A stretch of 35,203 nt of DNA from Gammaproteobacteria bacterium (GTDB taxonomy: Bacteria > Pseudomonadota > Gammaproteobacteria > Enterobacterales > Alteromonadaceae): contig JAIXSW010000015.1 in the NCBI GenBank assembly GCA_027484495.1, forward strand, positions 1 to 35,203, written 5' to 3'. A program made the position numbers and the translations under genes. Below the pieces are notes generated by a model. The model made no database searches. It was not told the DNA's origin and saw nothing but the letters and a program-made list of their open reading frames with translations. Shown piece by piece: positions 1 to 8,016 of the stretch; the stretch's first letter is position 1, and every line of letters starts with the position of its first letter.

Positions 1-2
1 AT

Positions 3-524
3 CGGGTGGCCGGTTTACAACGTGATCAGGTCGAGGTGGCGCTGCGCTATGGTGCTTTGACCGATCCGGCACTGGTGGCGTTTTTTATCGCCGAAGTGCC
101 GCGCATCGTCTGTGCCGCGCCGCAATATCTGCAAGTTTATGGCACGCCGGAGCAACCCCTGCAGCTGCAACAACACAATTGTCTGCTGTATATGATTGAC
201 GAGCGCACCTTTGACCGCTGGCGTTTCAGCGGGCCGCAGGGCCTGTTGCAGGTCAATGTGCAGGGCAACCGCATCAGCAACGACGCCGAGCTGGTGCGGC
301 GCTGGGCGGTGGCTGGTCATGGCATCGCGCTGAAATCGGCGCTCGATATGGCCGCTGATTTACGCGCCGGTCATGTCGTGCCGTTACTGCAGGATTATCC
401 GGCGCCGAAGCTGCAGCTGCATCTGGTCTGTGCCAGTCGCCATCAGGTGACGCCGGCGGTGTTGATGTTACGCGATGAGCTGCGCCGCTGGGTGGCAGAT
501 GAGCTGGCGGCGCTGCAGCTGTAG
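3..524 (+). CDS. LysR-type transcriptional regulator, C-terminal part (5' end outside window)
   Basis: Open from the window edge to a TAG at 522-524, about 173 residues. The sequence fits the second half of a LysR effector-binding domain. It begins in a stretch like 'V-A-L-R-Y-G', the usual LysR strand before the hinge, then has 'R-I-V-C-A-A-P-Q-Y-L' (the typical 'ASPxYL' segment), 'N-D-A-E-L-V-R-R-W-A-V-A-G-H-G-I-A-L' (the typical 'G.GI...' helix), and a C-terminal 'H-L-V-C-A-S-R-H-Q-V-T-P-A-V'. The DNA-binding helix-turn-helix lies upstream of base 1, so the ligand and targets cannot be read. A GTG at position 6 is not the real start. The gene is convergent with the sensor kinase at 552-2558. 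The LysR family call is firm; any specific function is unknown. Confidence 0.85.
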   Translation, partial: RVAGLQRDQVEVALRYGALTDPALVAFFIAEVPRIVCAAPQYLQVYGTPEQPLQLQQHNCLLYMIDERTFDRWRFSGPQGLLQVNVQGNRISNDAELVRRWAVAGHGIALKSALDMAADLRAGHVVPLLQDYPAPKLQLHLVCASRHQVTPAVLMLRDELRRWVADELAALQL

Positions 525-530
525 CTGCAG
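513..530. repeat. Perfect inverted repeat over the LysR stop codon
   Basis: CTGCAGCT at 513-520 and AGCTGCAG at 523-530 are perfect complements around a 2-base centre, and the TAG stop (522-524) sits in the middle. There is no T-tract, so this is not a classical intrinsic terminator. It lies in the 27-bp gap between two convergent genes and could be a 3'-end stabilising hairpin or chance, because CTGCAG-type words are common in this genome's Leu/Gln-rich genes. Confidence 0.4.
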
Positions 531-551
531 ATCGCGCTGGGGCGGCAGCGA

Positions 552-2558
552 CTAGGCCGGTGCCGGTAAACGGATCAGGAAACAACAGCCGGGTTGGTCT
601 GGCAGATATTCCAGGCTACCGCCGATCAGTTGTAGCTGGTTATACGCGATATTCAGGCCAAGCCCGAGATTACCTTGCCCCAGCTTTGTGGTAAAAAACG
701 GGTCAAAAATTTTGTCACGTAGCTCCGGTTCAATGCCGGCGCCATTGTCGGAAAAATACAGTAGCCACAGGGCTTCGCCCGATGTGGTCTGCTGGCTGGC
801 CAGCCGGACTTCAATTTGCAGCGGGCCTGACGGCGGTTCAGCATGCTGCAGAGCGTTGTCCAGTAGCGCTGACAGCACTTTACCAAGCAAGGCCACATCC
901 AAAACACCGCGCAGCAGAGGCCCGCTGATGGTCAGCTCTGCCGGTCTGGACTGCATGCTCAGATGGGTTTGCAGCCATTGCTGCAGATAACTGTTCAGCT
1001 CGATACTGTCGTTGCCGGGTAACTGCCGTTGCGCCGAGATCAGTTTAAACCGCTCTACCAGCGCGGAAGTGCGTTGCGCGCTTTGCTCAGCCAGGCTCAT
1101 CAGCTGTAGCTGTTCGCTGATAAACTGCTGCAATTCCTGCAAATTCAGTTGTTTGCCCGCGAGTTTTTTCGCCAGTATCTGCAGTTGTTCATTGCTGCAG
1201 GACACGGCGGTCAGAATAGTGCCTAGTGGAGTGTTGAGCTGATGGGCCATGCCGCTGACCAAATGGGTGAGGGCCGCCAGTTTGCGCTGTTCAATCAGCT
1301 GCTGCCGGGTGCGTTCCAGTTCCTGCAGGCTGTGTGCGAGCGCGCGGTTTTTGCGGCGGATCTGGGCGCTGAAACCAAGGCTGACCAGCAGTACCAGCAC
1401 TGCGGCGCCCACCAGCAGCCATAGGCGTTGCTGGCGGGCCAAACTGGCCTCGTGCTGGGCTTGTTGCTGTTGTTGCAGCCGGTTGATTTCGATTTCCCGC
1501 GTCGTCACGCCAAGCTCTGCGCTTTGTTGCGCCACGGCCAAATCAAAGCGCTGGTCAGCAACTTGTTGCTGAGCTTGTTGCGCCTGTTGCATCGCGATCA
1601 CGGCCTGCGCATAGTTCTGCTGGCGCATCGCCAGTTCAGCTTGTTGCTGCCAGCCTTGTTGTAATAACGGATGTGCCTTTAATTGTCTGGCCAGGCGCAG
1701 GCTGTGCTGCAGTTGCTGATCTGCCGCCGCTAAGTCGCCGCTCAGCATCAGCGCCTGTACCAATAATAAACCGGCTTCGGCCTGTTCCAGATCCGGTTTG
1801 TTGCGCCGCAGTAACAAACTATGGCGGGCCAGCAACACAGCGCGTGCAGCATCCTGCTGTGCCAGGGCAACCCGCGCCAGATTCAAAAAGGACCAGGTGC
1901 TGTCCAGCTGATGAGCGCCCCGCAGGGCTAGCGCTTGTTGGTGATAGCGTTCCGCCGCGCTGACTTCGCCTGCTTGTAACGCAGACTCACCCAGGTTGTT
2001 CAGCGCGATAGCCTGCACACTGGCATCGCTGGTTTGCAGGCCTTGTTGATAAAAGCGCTGGAAATAGGCCGCGGCTTCGCCGGTCTGGCCGAGCTTCAGT
2101 AATACCAGCGCCAGATTGTTTTCGGTCTGCGCTAAAAAATGCGGGTTGGGTAATAAAGTCGCCAGCGGCAATGCTTGCTGATAATGGGTCAACGCCTGCT
2201 GATATAAGCCCTGATTAGCAAAGATGCCGGCCAGAATATTGTGGTAGCTGTATAAAATACTGCGGTCTTTTGATTCCAGACTCAGGCTTTTGCACAAGGC
2301 CAGTGTTTGCAAGGCGGTTTCCGTCTGGTTACTGCGGTCCTGAAAAATGGCTTTGTGATAATTCAGTCGGATCTGTTGTTCCAGCGTCAGCTTCAGTTGG
2401 TGTTGTTGCAGCAGTTTGTCAGTATCGAGGACCGCCTGGCTGTAATTGGCGGCAGCGCCTTTGAGCAAAGGTCCGCGCAGTTGTTCAAATTCAGGCTCTG
2501 GCATTGCGCTAGCGGAACAGCTCAGCAATGCCAGCAGTCCGTAGCAGCAATATTTCAT
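552..2558 (-). CDS. Sensor histidine kinase with periplasmic TPR repeats
   Basis: 668 residues. A signal peptide (about 1-19, ending A-S-A-M) leads into helical TPR-like repeats (about 30-340), for example 'A-L-T-H-Y-Q-Q-A-L' and 'L-N-N-L-G-E-S-A-L-Q-A-G'. A glutamine-rich coiled coil follows (about 325-378), then one membrane helix (about 379-398) and a second coiled coil. The kinase core has the H-box 'G-M-A-H-Q-L-N-T-P-L' with His439, an N-box with Asn568, the G1 box 'D-N-G-A-G-I' from 604, the F-box 'F-D-P-F-F-T-T-K' and the G2 box 'G-L-G-L' near 631. The layout implies that the TPRs lie in the periplasm and the kinase in the cytoplasm. No response regulator is adjacent; the gene lies 77 bp downstream of pyrC on the same strand. 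The ligand and output are unknown. ATG start, weak ribosome binding site. Confidence 0.88.
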   Translation of the reverse strand: MKYCCYGLLALLSCSASAMPEPEFEQLRGPLLKGAAANYSQAVLDTDKLLQQHQLKLTLEQQIRLNYHKAIFQDRSNQTETALQTLALCKSLSLESKDRSILYSYHNILAGIFANQGLYQQALTHYQQALPLATLLPNPHFLAQTENNLALVLLKLGQTGEAAAYFQRFYQQGLQTSDASVQAIALNNLGESALQAGEVSAAERYHQQALALRGAHQLDSTWSFLNLARVALAQQDAARAVLLARHSLLLRRNKPDLEQAEAGLLLVQALMLSGDLAAADQQLQHSLRLARQLKAHPLLQQGWQQQAELAMRQQNYAQAVIAMQQAQQAQQQVADQRFDLAVAQQSAELGVTTREIEINRLQQQQQAQHEASLARQQRLWLLVGAAVLVLLVSLGFSAQIRRKNRALAHSLQELERTRQQLIEQRKLAALTHLVSGMAHQLNTPLGTILTAVSCSNEQLQILAKKLAGKQLNLQELQQFISEQLQLMSLAEQSAQRTSALVERFKLISAQRQLPGNDSIELNSYLQQWLQTHLSMQSRPAELTISGPLLRGVLDVALLGKVLSALLDNALQHAEPPSGPLQIEVRLASQQTTSGEALWLLYFSDNGAGIEPELRDKIFDPFFTTKLGQGNLGLGLNIAYNQLQLIGGSLEYLPDQPGCCFLIRLPAPA

Positions 2559-2608
2559 CCGATGTCTTCTGACAGTTTTTTTGCCAGTATAGCGGCCCTG
2601 TCACAGAC

Positions 2609-2621
2609 CGCCAGACTGGCG
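2609..2621. repeat. Short inverted repeat upstream of the TPR kinase gene
   Basis: CGCCAG (2609-2614) and CTGGCG (2616-2621) are perfect complements around one base. They lie in the 77-bp gap between pyrC and the downstream kinase gene, both on the minus strand. It could be an operator half-site pair or a small hairpin after pyrC. No T-tract follows on the minus strand, so it is not called a terminator. Confidence 0.25.
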
Positions 2622-2635
2622 TGGGTCAAGCTGAT

Positions 2636-3670
2636 TTAGGCCTGCAATTGCCAGTGCAGCGTCTGACCTGCATAAAACGGCACTATTGGGCTGCCGTCTG
2701 GCAGGGTGATTTCTTCCGGCACTGTCCAGGCTTGTTTCACCAGTTTGATTTGACCGCTGTTGCGCGGCAGTCGGTAGAAATCGGCGCCATAGTGGCTGGC
2801 AAAACCTTCCAGTTTGTCGATCACGCCGAGCTCTTCAAACACTTGCGCGTACAGTTCAATGGCGCTCCAGGCGCTGTAACAACCGGCGCAGCCGCACGCG
2901 GTTTCTTTGCGGTGTTTGGCGTGTGGCGCTGAATCGGTGCCTAAGAAAAACTTCGGATTGCCGCTGGCAACAATGGCGCGCAATGCTTCCTGATGAGTGC
3001 GGCGTTTCAGCACCGGCAGACAGTAGTTATGTGGACGGATGCCACCAACCAGCATGTCGTTGCGGTTCAGCAATAAGTGTTGCGGCGTGATCGTCGCCGC
3101 GACATTCGGCCCGGCGTTTTTCACAAACTCGACGGCATCGGCAGTGGTGATGTGTTCGAGCACAATGCGTAAATCCGGGAACCGGTCGACGATCTGGCGC
3201 AGGTGCTGCTCGATAAACACCGCTTCGCGGTCAAAAATATCGACATGATTGTCGGTCACTTCGCCGTGCACCAGAAACAACATGTCATGTTCGACCATAG
3301 CGTCGAGCACCGGATATAACTTACTCAGGCTGGAGACGCCTGAATGCGAATTGGTGGTGGCGCCAGCCGGATAGAGTTTGGCGGCCAGCACGCCGGCGGC
3401 TTTGGCATCGCTAATATCCTGTGCCGTGGTGGTGTCGGTCAGATAAATGGTCATCACCGGTTCAAAGCTGCTGCCGGCCGGCCGTGCGGCCAGAATGCGC
3501 GTGCGATATTCGCTGGCCAAAGCACCGGTAGTGACAGGCGGCACCAGATTGGGCATCACTACAGCCCGCTGAAAACAACGCGCAGTGGCAGGAACGGTCT
3601 CTTTCAGCATATCGCCATCACGAAAATGTAAATGCCAGTCGTCTGGGGTGGTCAGCAGCAGTTCGGTCAC
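2636..3670 (-). CDS. pyrC: Dihydroorotase, class II (pyrimidine biosynthesis)
   Basis: Catalyses the reversible cyclisation of N-carbamoyl-L-aspartate to dihydroorotate, the third step of de novo UMP synthesis, in the cytoplasm. 344 residues, against 348 in E. coli PyrC. The dinuclear zinc site is visible: His13 and His15 in 'W-H-L-H-F-R-D', the carbamylated Lys98 in 'A-A-K-L-Y-P-A-G', His135 in 'L-V-H-G-E', His173 in 'L-E-H-I-T-T' and the catalytic Asp246 in 'G-T-D-S-A-P-H'. The start is GTG (3668-3670), supported by an AAGGAG ribosome binding site on the minus strand (3677-3682) six bases upstream. It is the first gene of a possible two-gene run with the TPR kinase and is not clustered with other pyr genes. 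It is divergent from the CHASE kinase. Confidence 0.97.
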   Translation of the reverse strand: MTELLLTTPDDWHLHFRDGDMLKETVPATARCFQRAVVMPNLVPPVTTGALASEYRTRILAARPAGSSFEPVMTIYLTDTTTAQDISDAKAAGVLAAKLYPAGATTNSHSGVSSLSKLYPVLDAMVEHDMLFLVHGEVTDNHVDIFDREAVFIEQHLRQIVDRFPDLRIVLEHITTADAVEFVKNAGPNVAATITPQHLLLNRNDMLVGGIRPHNYCLPVLKRRTHQEALRAIVASGNPKFFLGTDSAPHAKHRKETACGCAGCYSAWSAIELYAQVFEELGVIDKLEGFASHYGADFYRLPRNSGQIKLVKQAWTVPEEITLPDGSPIVPFYAGQTLHWQLQA

Positions 3671-3792
3671 AGCAGGCTCCTTCGGTGAAAAATTAACTGT
3701 CGCAATAGAGAGGCGAGTGTATCATTATCCTGAGTGAGCAGGCAGCGTTCAGCCCGCCTGATTTGTGCAAAAACTACGGGAGCAGGTGCATT

Positions 3793-5721
3793 TTGCAGGC
3801 AGGGCAATACGGGTTTAGTCGGCTACAAAGCGCAATGTTAGTGCTGCTGATGTTGTTGTTTGGCGCTGTGGTGGAGTATCTGGCCAGGCAGGAGCAGCAG
3901 CGTAATGACATGCTGCTGGTTCGCGAAACGACCGAAAGTGCCGCCCGTTTGCGTGCTTTGCTGGAGATGGAATTAAATGCGCCACTGCAGCTCAGTCAGG
4001 GCCTGGTGGCGCATGTACAGGCCTTGTCCGGCAAAGCCAGTGCTGAAGATTTCAATACTTTGTTACCCAATCTGGTCCGTCAGGGCAAACATATCCGCAA
4101 CATGGGCGTCGCGCCCGGCAATCGTCTGACTTACCTCTACCCGCTGGCCGGCAATGAAGCGGCGTTGAATTTGTATTATCCCGATCTGGCGTCACAATGG
4201 CCGGATATTGAACAAACGATCCGGAGTCGCAAAGCCAAACTAAGTGGGCCCCTGGAGCTGGCGCAGGGCGGCCGGGGCTTTGTTTACCGCATCCCGGTGT
4301 ATCTGCTTGATGGCAGCTATTGGGGCATTGTCAGTACTGTGATCAACGTTGACGATGTTTGGCGGCTGATGAAGCAACAAGCGCAGCAGCTGGATGTTGG
4401 CGTGGCATTACGCCGCGCCGGCGGCGAAAACTGGGGCGACATGTTGTTTGGTGAGACGCTGGATTTTCGGGCACCGGCCGTGGTGCTTGATCTGAGTATC
4501 GCCGGTGCGCACTGGCAACTGGCCAGTTGGCCGCTGTTACAGGCGGATAGTCTGTCGGGCTGGTTCCGGCTGATTGGGTGGAGTACCAGCCTGATGCTGG
4601 TGCTGTTGATCGCCGGTGTGTTACGTGCCAATCAACGCTGGCAGGACACCAGTAGAGCCTTCGAACAAAATGAAAAGTATTACCGGACAGTGCTGGATAA
4701 CGTCGACGACGCCATCGTCGTGCTGAATCCGGCCGGGCAAATCCATACCTTTAACAACGCTGCTGAACAGATGTTTGGTTATCAGGCGCGGCAGCTGCGT
4801 GGCCTGCCGTTTCAGATCCTGTTTCCACAACCACCTGAATTGCAACATGGCCGCGGCGCCCAGGAACTGACCGCGCAGCGGCTGCACGGTGAAACCTTGC
4901 AGGTGGAATTGCTGCAGACGCAAATTCAGCTGCAGGACCAGACGTTACAAGTCTTGCTGTTTCGCGACATCACCGAACGCAAACGCATGGAAAAACTGAA
5001 AAGCGAATTTGTTTCCACAGTCAGTCACGAGCTGCGTACGCCGCTCACAGCCATCAACGGCGCCTTGGCGCTGGTCACCGCCGGTGCGGTCGGGGCCTTG
5101 TTACCGGCGCAGCAGCAGATGCTGGATATCGCCCGCAGTAATGCCGACCAGCTGATTAATCTGGTCAACGATATTCTGGATATGGAAAAATTGCAGGCCG
5201 GCAAGTTGTCGCTGCAGCCGGAACAGCAGTTATTGTTGCCGTTATTGCAGCAGGCGTTGCAGCGGCACAGTGCCTTAGCCCTATCGCGTCAGGTCAAGCT
5301 GACGCTGGAAGCGGCGATCGCACCGGATTTAACCTTGTTTATCGACGGCAGTCGCCTGCTGCAAATTCTGGCAAATTTACTGGCGAATGCGATCCGTTTT
5401 TCGCCACCGCACAGCACTGTGCACTTACGGGCTTTGTTAACCGGCGATGTGGTGCAGCTGATGGTCAGCGATGAGGGGCCTGGAGTGCCGGTAGATTTTA
5501 TTCCACGTCTATTTGAGAAATTCTCGCAGGCCGACAGCTCTGACAGCCGGTTGCAAAGCGGCAGTGGCCTCGGCCTTGCGATTTGCAAAGAGTTATTGGA
5601 GCGGATGCACGGTACAATTTTTTATCAGCCCGCAGAGCAGGGTGGCGCCTGTTTTTATTGTGAATTACCACTGCAAGCTGCGCCCGCAGCCACTGCAGTG
5701 CAACAACAGGAGTTGTCGTGA
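3793..5721 (+). CDS. CHASE-PAS hybrid-type sensor histidine kinase (no receiver domain)
   Basis: The reading frame opens with TTG at 3763, but TTG at 3793 is preferred because GGGAGCAGG (3778-3786) sits 6-10 bases upstream; this gives 642 residues. An ATG at 3835 would cut into the first membrane helix. In the longer numbering, a membrane helix (about 24-41) is followed by a periplasmic CHASE domain (about 60-200, with 'Y-L-Y-P-L-A-G-N-E-A-A-L' and 'S-G-P-L-E-L-A-Q-G-G-R-G-F'), a second membrane helix (about 268-288) and a PAS domain (about 303-400). HisKA then has 'S-H-E-L-R-T-P-L' with His422, and the ATPase domain has Asn542, 'D-E-G-P-G-V', 'F-E-K-F-S-Q-A-D' and 'G-S-G-L-G-L-A'. CHASE domains bind small extracellular ligands; the ligand here is unknown. 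No response regulator is nearby. It overlaps the DUF599 gene by 4 bp. Confidence 0.9.
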   Translation: MQAGQYGFSRLQSAMLVLLMLLFGAVVEYLARQEQQRNDMLLVRETTESAARLRALLEMELNAPLQLSQGLVAHVQALSGKASAEDFNTLLPNLVRQGKHIRNMGVAPGNRLTYLYPLAGNEAALNLYYPDLASQWPDIEQTIRSRKAKLSGPLELAQGGRGFVYRIPVYLLDGSYWGIVSTVINVDDVWRLMKQQAQQLDVGVALRRAGGENWGDMLFGETLDFRAPAVVLDLSIAGAHWQLASWPLLQADSLSGWFRLIGWSTSLMLVLLIAGVLRANQRWQDTSRAFEQNEKYYRTVLDNVDDAIVVLNPAGQIHTFNNAAEQMFGYQARQLRGLPFQILFPQPPELQHGRGAQELTAQRLHGETLQVELLQTQIQLQDQTLQVLLFRDITERKRMEKLKSEFVSTVSHELRTPLTAINGALALVTAGAVGALLPAQQQMLDIARSNADQLINLVNDILDMEKLQAGKLSLQPEQQLLLPLLQQALQRHSALALSRQVKLTLEAAIAPDLTLFIDGSRLLQILANLLANAIRFSPPHSTVHLRALLTGDVVQLMVSDEGPGVPVDFIPRLFEKFSQADSSDSRLQSGSGLGLAICKELLERMHGTIFYQPAEQGGACFYCELPLQAAPAATAVQQQELS

Positions 5722-6407
5722 GCTGGCAGCAGTTACCTTATCTGGATTTAATCGCGCTTTGTTGGTTTGTCGGTGTGTGGGTCGGGTACACCCTGTTTGC
5801 CAAACGCCGTGCCCGTGAAGTCAGTTGTTTGTCGTATGAGTTACGCCGCAAACGCACGGCCTGGATGGAGCAGATGCTGATCCGGGATAATAAGATGGCC
5901 GATGTCGCGCTGATCTCCACGTTAGAACGCAATGTCAGTTTTTTTGCCTCCAGCTCGATGCTGATCCTGGCGGGTTTGCTGACGGCGCTGGCGTCCAGTG
6001 ACAAAATTGCCGCAGTGCTGATGCAGGTAATGCCGTGGCTGGACCATGTCGATGGCTTGCTGCAGTTTAAAATTCTCTGCCTGGTGCTGATTTACGTGTT
6101 CAGCTTTTTTCAGTTCACCTGGTCGTTGCGTCAGTACGGTTTTGGCGGCGTATTGATTGGCGCCGCACCCGATGGTCGCGAGTTGCCAGCGGCGGACCGC
6201 AGTTTGTATGCCAATAAGGCCGCCAAAGTGATAGATCAAGCTGCGCATTCCTTTAACTATGGCTTGCGCGCGATTTATTTTTCACTGGCGACTTTGGCGT
6301 GGTTTATCGATGTCTGGCTGTTTATGGCGGCAACGATCGTTGTGTTGTTTGTGATGAAACACCGTGAATTTCATTCGAAGGCGTTAAAAGCTTTGCAGGA
6401 TGTTTGA
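5718..6407 (+). CDS. DUF599 family membrane protein
   Basis: 229 residues with four hydrophobic stretches (about 9-26, 76-93, 115-135 and 195-221), indicating an inner-membrane protein. The pattern 'I-S-T-L-E-R-N-V-S-F-F-A-S-S-S-M-L-I-L-A-G' and the 'F-K-I-L-C-L-V-L-I-Y-V-F-S-F-F-Q-F-T-W-S-L-R-Q-Y' segment match what is known of the DUF599 family, which has no established function. The start is a GTG at 5718 inside a GTGA overlap with the kinase stop, and the kinase's final codons carry an AGGAG-like ribosome binding site (5708-5713). The coupling suggests that the two proteins are made together, possibly as sensor and membrane partner, but that is inference. It is convergent with dolP. Confidence 0.82.
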   Translation: MSWQQLPYLDLIALCWFVGVWVGYTLFAKRRAREVSCLSYELRRKRTAWMEQMLIRDNKMADVALISTLERNVSFFASSSMLILAGLLTALASSDKIAAVLMQVMPWLDHVDGLLQFKILCLVLIYVFSFFQFTWSLRQYGFGGVLIGAAPDGRELPAADRSLYANKAAKVIDQAAHSFNYGLRAIYFSLATLAWFIDVWLFMAATIVVLFVMKHREFHSKALKALQDV

Positions 6408-6439
6408 CAAGGTGCAGTGCGTTGCGGGATCTGCGGTAG

Positions 6440-6481
6440 GGTGCGTTATAAAACGCACCGTGCCTGCCGGATGCACGGTGC
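6440..6481. repeat. REP-like palindromic unit with two alternative hairpins between convergent genes
   Basis: GGTGCGTT (6440-6447) pairs perfectly with AACGCACC (6452-6459) around ATAA. GCACCGTGC (6455-6463) pairs perfectly with GCACGGTGC (6473-6481). The two stems share 6455-6459, so they cannot form together. The preceding 'GTAG' followed by GGTGCGTT resembles a palindromic intergenic repeat widespread in proteobacteria ('TAGGGTGCGTT...AACGCACC'). It lies between the DUF599 gene (plus) and dolP (minus), where it may act as a bidirectional transcription end or mRNA stabiliser. Confidence 0.6.
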
Positions 6482-6510
6482 ATGTTCGTCATATCAGGGT
6501 ATAAAATCAA

Positions 6511-7059
6511 TCAGTTATATTGCGTTTCAAAGGCCTTGATCACGCGTGATACGCCATTGACGTGGCGCGCAATTTCAACGGCTTTATCGCCTTCCTGCTC
6601 ACCAACGATGCCCATCAGGAATACTTCACCGTTTTCGGTGATCACGCGGATATTCAGCGCGCTGATCTCTTTATCCGCCAGCAGCAATGATTTGACGCGG
6701 GTAGTGATCCAGCTGTCACGGCTGCGGGTGGTAAATGAGGTTGGATTACCGACGCGGATTTGGTTTTGTACGTCTTTTGCACCCTGAACCGGCCGCACCA
6801 GTTCACCGGCTTCTTCCACCATCGCCTGATTCGGCGCCTGGCCGGTTAACAGGATCACGCCGTTGTAGCTGTACACATTGATATTGGCTTTTTCGTCCAG
6901 TGTTTTGTTGGCTTCAATCGCATTGCCGGCTTTGATCACGATGCTGTTGTCGTCGATTTGTGAGCCCAGCGTCCGGCGGTCTTTGGCCGCACAGCCTTGT
7001 AATGCAATTGCCAGCGTGGCAAGCGCAGCCACTTTCAACAGATTTCGCAGCTTGAACAT
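6511..7059 (-). CDS. dolP: Dual-BON-domain outer-membrane lipoprotein DolP (YraP)
   Basis: 182 residues. The signal peptide ends in a lipobox 'A-L-Q-G-C' with Cys23, so the protein is lipidated; the residues after it (A-A-K) do not suggest inner-membrane retention. Two BON domains follow: about 45-110, with 'N-I-N-V-Y-S-Y-N-G-V-I-L-L-T-G-Q' and 'V-Q-N-Q-I', and about 120-182, with 'V-I-T-E-N-G-E-V-F-L-M-G-I-V' and 'V-N-G-V-S-R-V'. In E. coli, DolP binds anionic phospholipid in the outer membrane, marks division sites and supports BAM complex integrity; it is 191 residues. The gene is last in the lpoA-yraN-diaA-dolP run, as in E. coli. A CAGGAGAA ribosome binding site precedes the ATG at 7057-7059. 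Gap to diaA is 12 bp. Confidence 0.93.
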   Translation of the reverse strand: MFKLRNLLKVAALATLAIALQGCAAKDRRTLGSQIDDNSIVIKAGNAIEANKTLDEKANINVYSYNGVILLTGQAPNQAMVEEAGELVRPVQGAKDVQNQIRVGNPTSFTTRSRDSWITTRVKSLLLADKEISALNIRVITENGEVFLMGIVGEQEGDKAVEIARHVNGVSRVIKAFETQYN

Positions 7060-7071
7060 CAGATTCTCCTG

Positions 7072-7662
7072 TTAGATGGGATCCACATCTTGCTGTGGAA
7101 ACAACGTGTTATCAATCAGTTCAACAACACAATGTAATAAAAAAGCATAACATTCATAGACCCGGGCCGGCCGATGCGCCGGTACCCGCAGTTCAACGTC
7201 GGTATTGCCTAGCAAACCGGATAACTCGCCGTTATTGTCGACCGTCAGTGCAATCACTGTCATATCTTTGGTCAGTGCCGCCTCAACGGCGCGGATCAGG
7301 CTGGTTTCATCGCCGCTTAATGACAATACCAGCAGAATATCGCCTTCCTGACCCAATGCCCGCACCTGGCGGGCGAGAAAATCCTGTTGTTGTGACAGAT
7401 GGACCAGGCCGCAACTGTCGTTGCTGAGTGCACAGGCCGGCAGGCAGGGGCGCTCGGTTTCAAACTGGTCCAGCAACAGCCGGGCAAAATGGCCGGACAG
7501 TGCATTAGCGGCACCTTCACCGGCACAGAGTACTTTGCGGTCGTTGATCAGCGCATGCACAATTGTCAGCGCCGCCGTTTCAATCGGCCCGGCCAATGCT
7601 TCGCCGGTGGCTATCATCGTCTGGATATTTTCGGAAAAAAGCTGCCGGATATGTTCCTGCAT
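7072..7662 (-). CDS. diaA: DnaA initiator-associating protein DiaA (SIS domain)
   Basis: 196 residues, the same size as E. coli DiaA, which forms a tetramer that bridges DnaA molecules at oriC and times replication initiation. It is a SIS (sugar isomerase) fold protein with no sugar substrate assigned. Recognisable stretches are the start 'M-Q-E-H-I-R-Q-L-F-S-E-N-I-Q-T', 'F-E-T-E-R-P-C-L-P-A', 'R-Q-V-R-A-L-G-Q-E-G-D-I-L-L-V', 'T-K-D-M-T-V-I-A-L-T' and the terminal 'L-I-D-N-T-L-F-P-Q-Q-D-V'. The middle ('C-A-G-E-G-A-A-N-A-L-S-G-H') is more diverged from E. coli. The start is ATG with an AAGGA site 8 bases upstream. GmhA, a paralogous SIS isomerase, is the alternative; the gene neighbourhood and C-terminus favour DiaA. 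Confidence 0.9.
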   Translation of the reverse strand: MQEHIRQLFSENIQTMIATGEALAGPIETAALTIVHALINDRKVLCAGEGAANALSGHFARLLLDQFETERPCLPACALSNDSCGLVHLSQQQDFLARQVRALGQEGDILLVLSLSGDETSLIRAVEAALTKDMTVIALTVDNNGELSGLLGNTDVELRVPAHRPARVYECYAFLLHCVVELIDNTLFPQQDVDPI

Positions 7663-7674
7663 CAGTGTGGATCC

Positions 7675-8016
7675 TTAAAATGCGTTTTTTAGCCAGCTGA
7701 ACTGATAAGGCGCTTCGCCTTCAATTGCCAGCACGTCAAACCGGGCTGCACCGCGCCACTGTTGTTGTTGCAGATACCAGTGGGCGGTCGCGCGTAATTT
7801 TTGTTGTTTTGCGCTGGTCACCATCGCCGCCGCGCTGCCAAAAGCACTGGACTGACGATATTTCACTTCGACAAATACCAGACAATCCTGCTGGCGCATC
7901 ACTAAATCCAGCTCGCCAAACCGGCAGCTGACGTTGTGCGCCAGCAATTGCAGACCTTGTTGCTGCAAATACTGCCCGGCTAATGTTTCAAAAAACTGAC
8001 CTTTGTCGCGGCTCAC
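7675..8016 (-). CDS. yraN: UPF0102 family protein YraN (nuclease-fold)
   Basis: 113 residues. The family has a restriction-endonuclease-like core; its signature is visible as 'C-R-F-G-E-L-D-L-V-M' followed by 'L-V-F-V-E-V-K-Y-R', giving the E-x-D and E-V-K acidic/lysine set expected of that fold. The cellular role of the family is unsettled. It starts at GTG (8014-8016), which overlaps the lpoA TGA as GTGA, so it is translationally coupled to lpoA. The next gene, diaA, starts 12 bp after its stop. Position between lpoA and diaA matches the E. coli gene order. Confidence 0.92.
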   Translation of the reverse strand: MSRDKGQFFETLAGQYLQQQGLQLLAHNVSCRFGELDLVMRQQDCLVFVEVKYRQSSAFGSAAAMVTSAKQQKLRATAHWYLQQQQWRGAARFDVLAIEGEAPYQFSWLKNAF

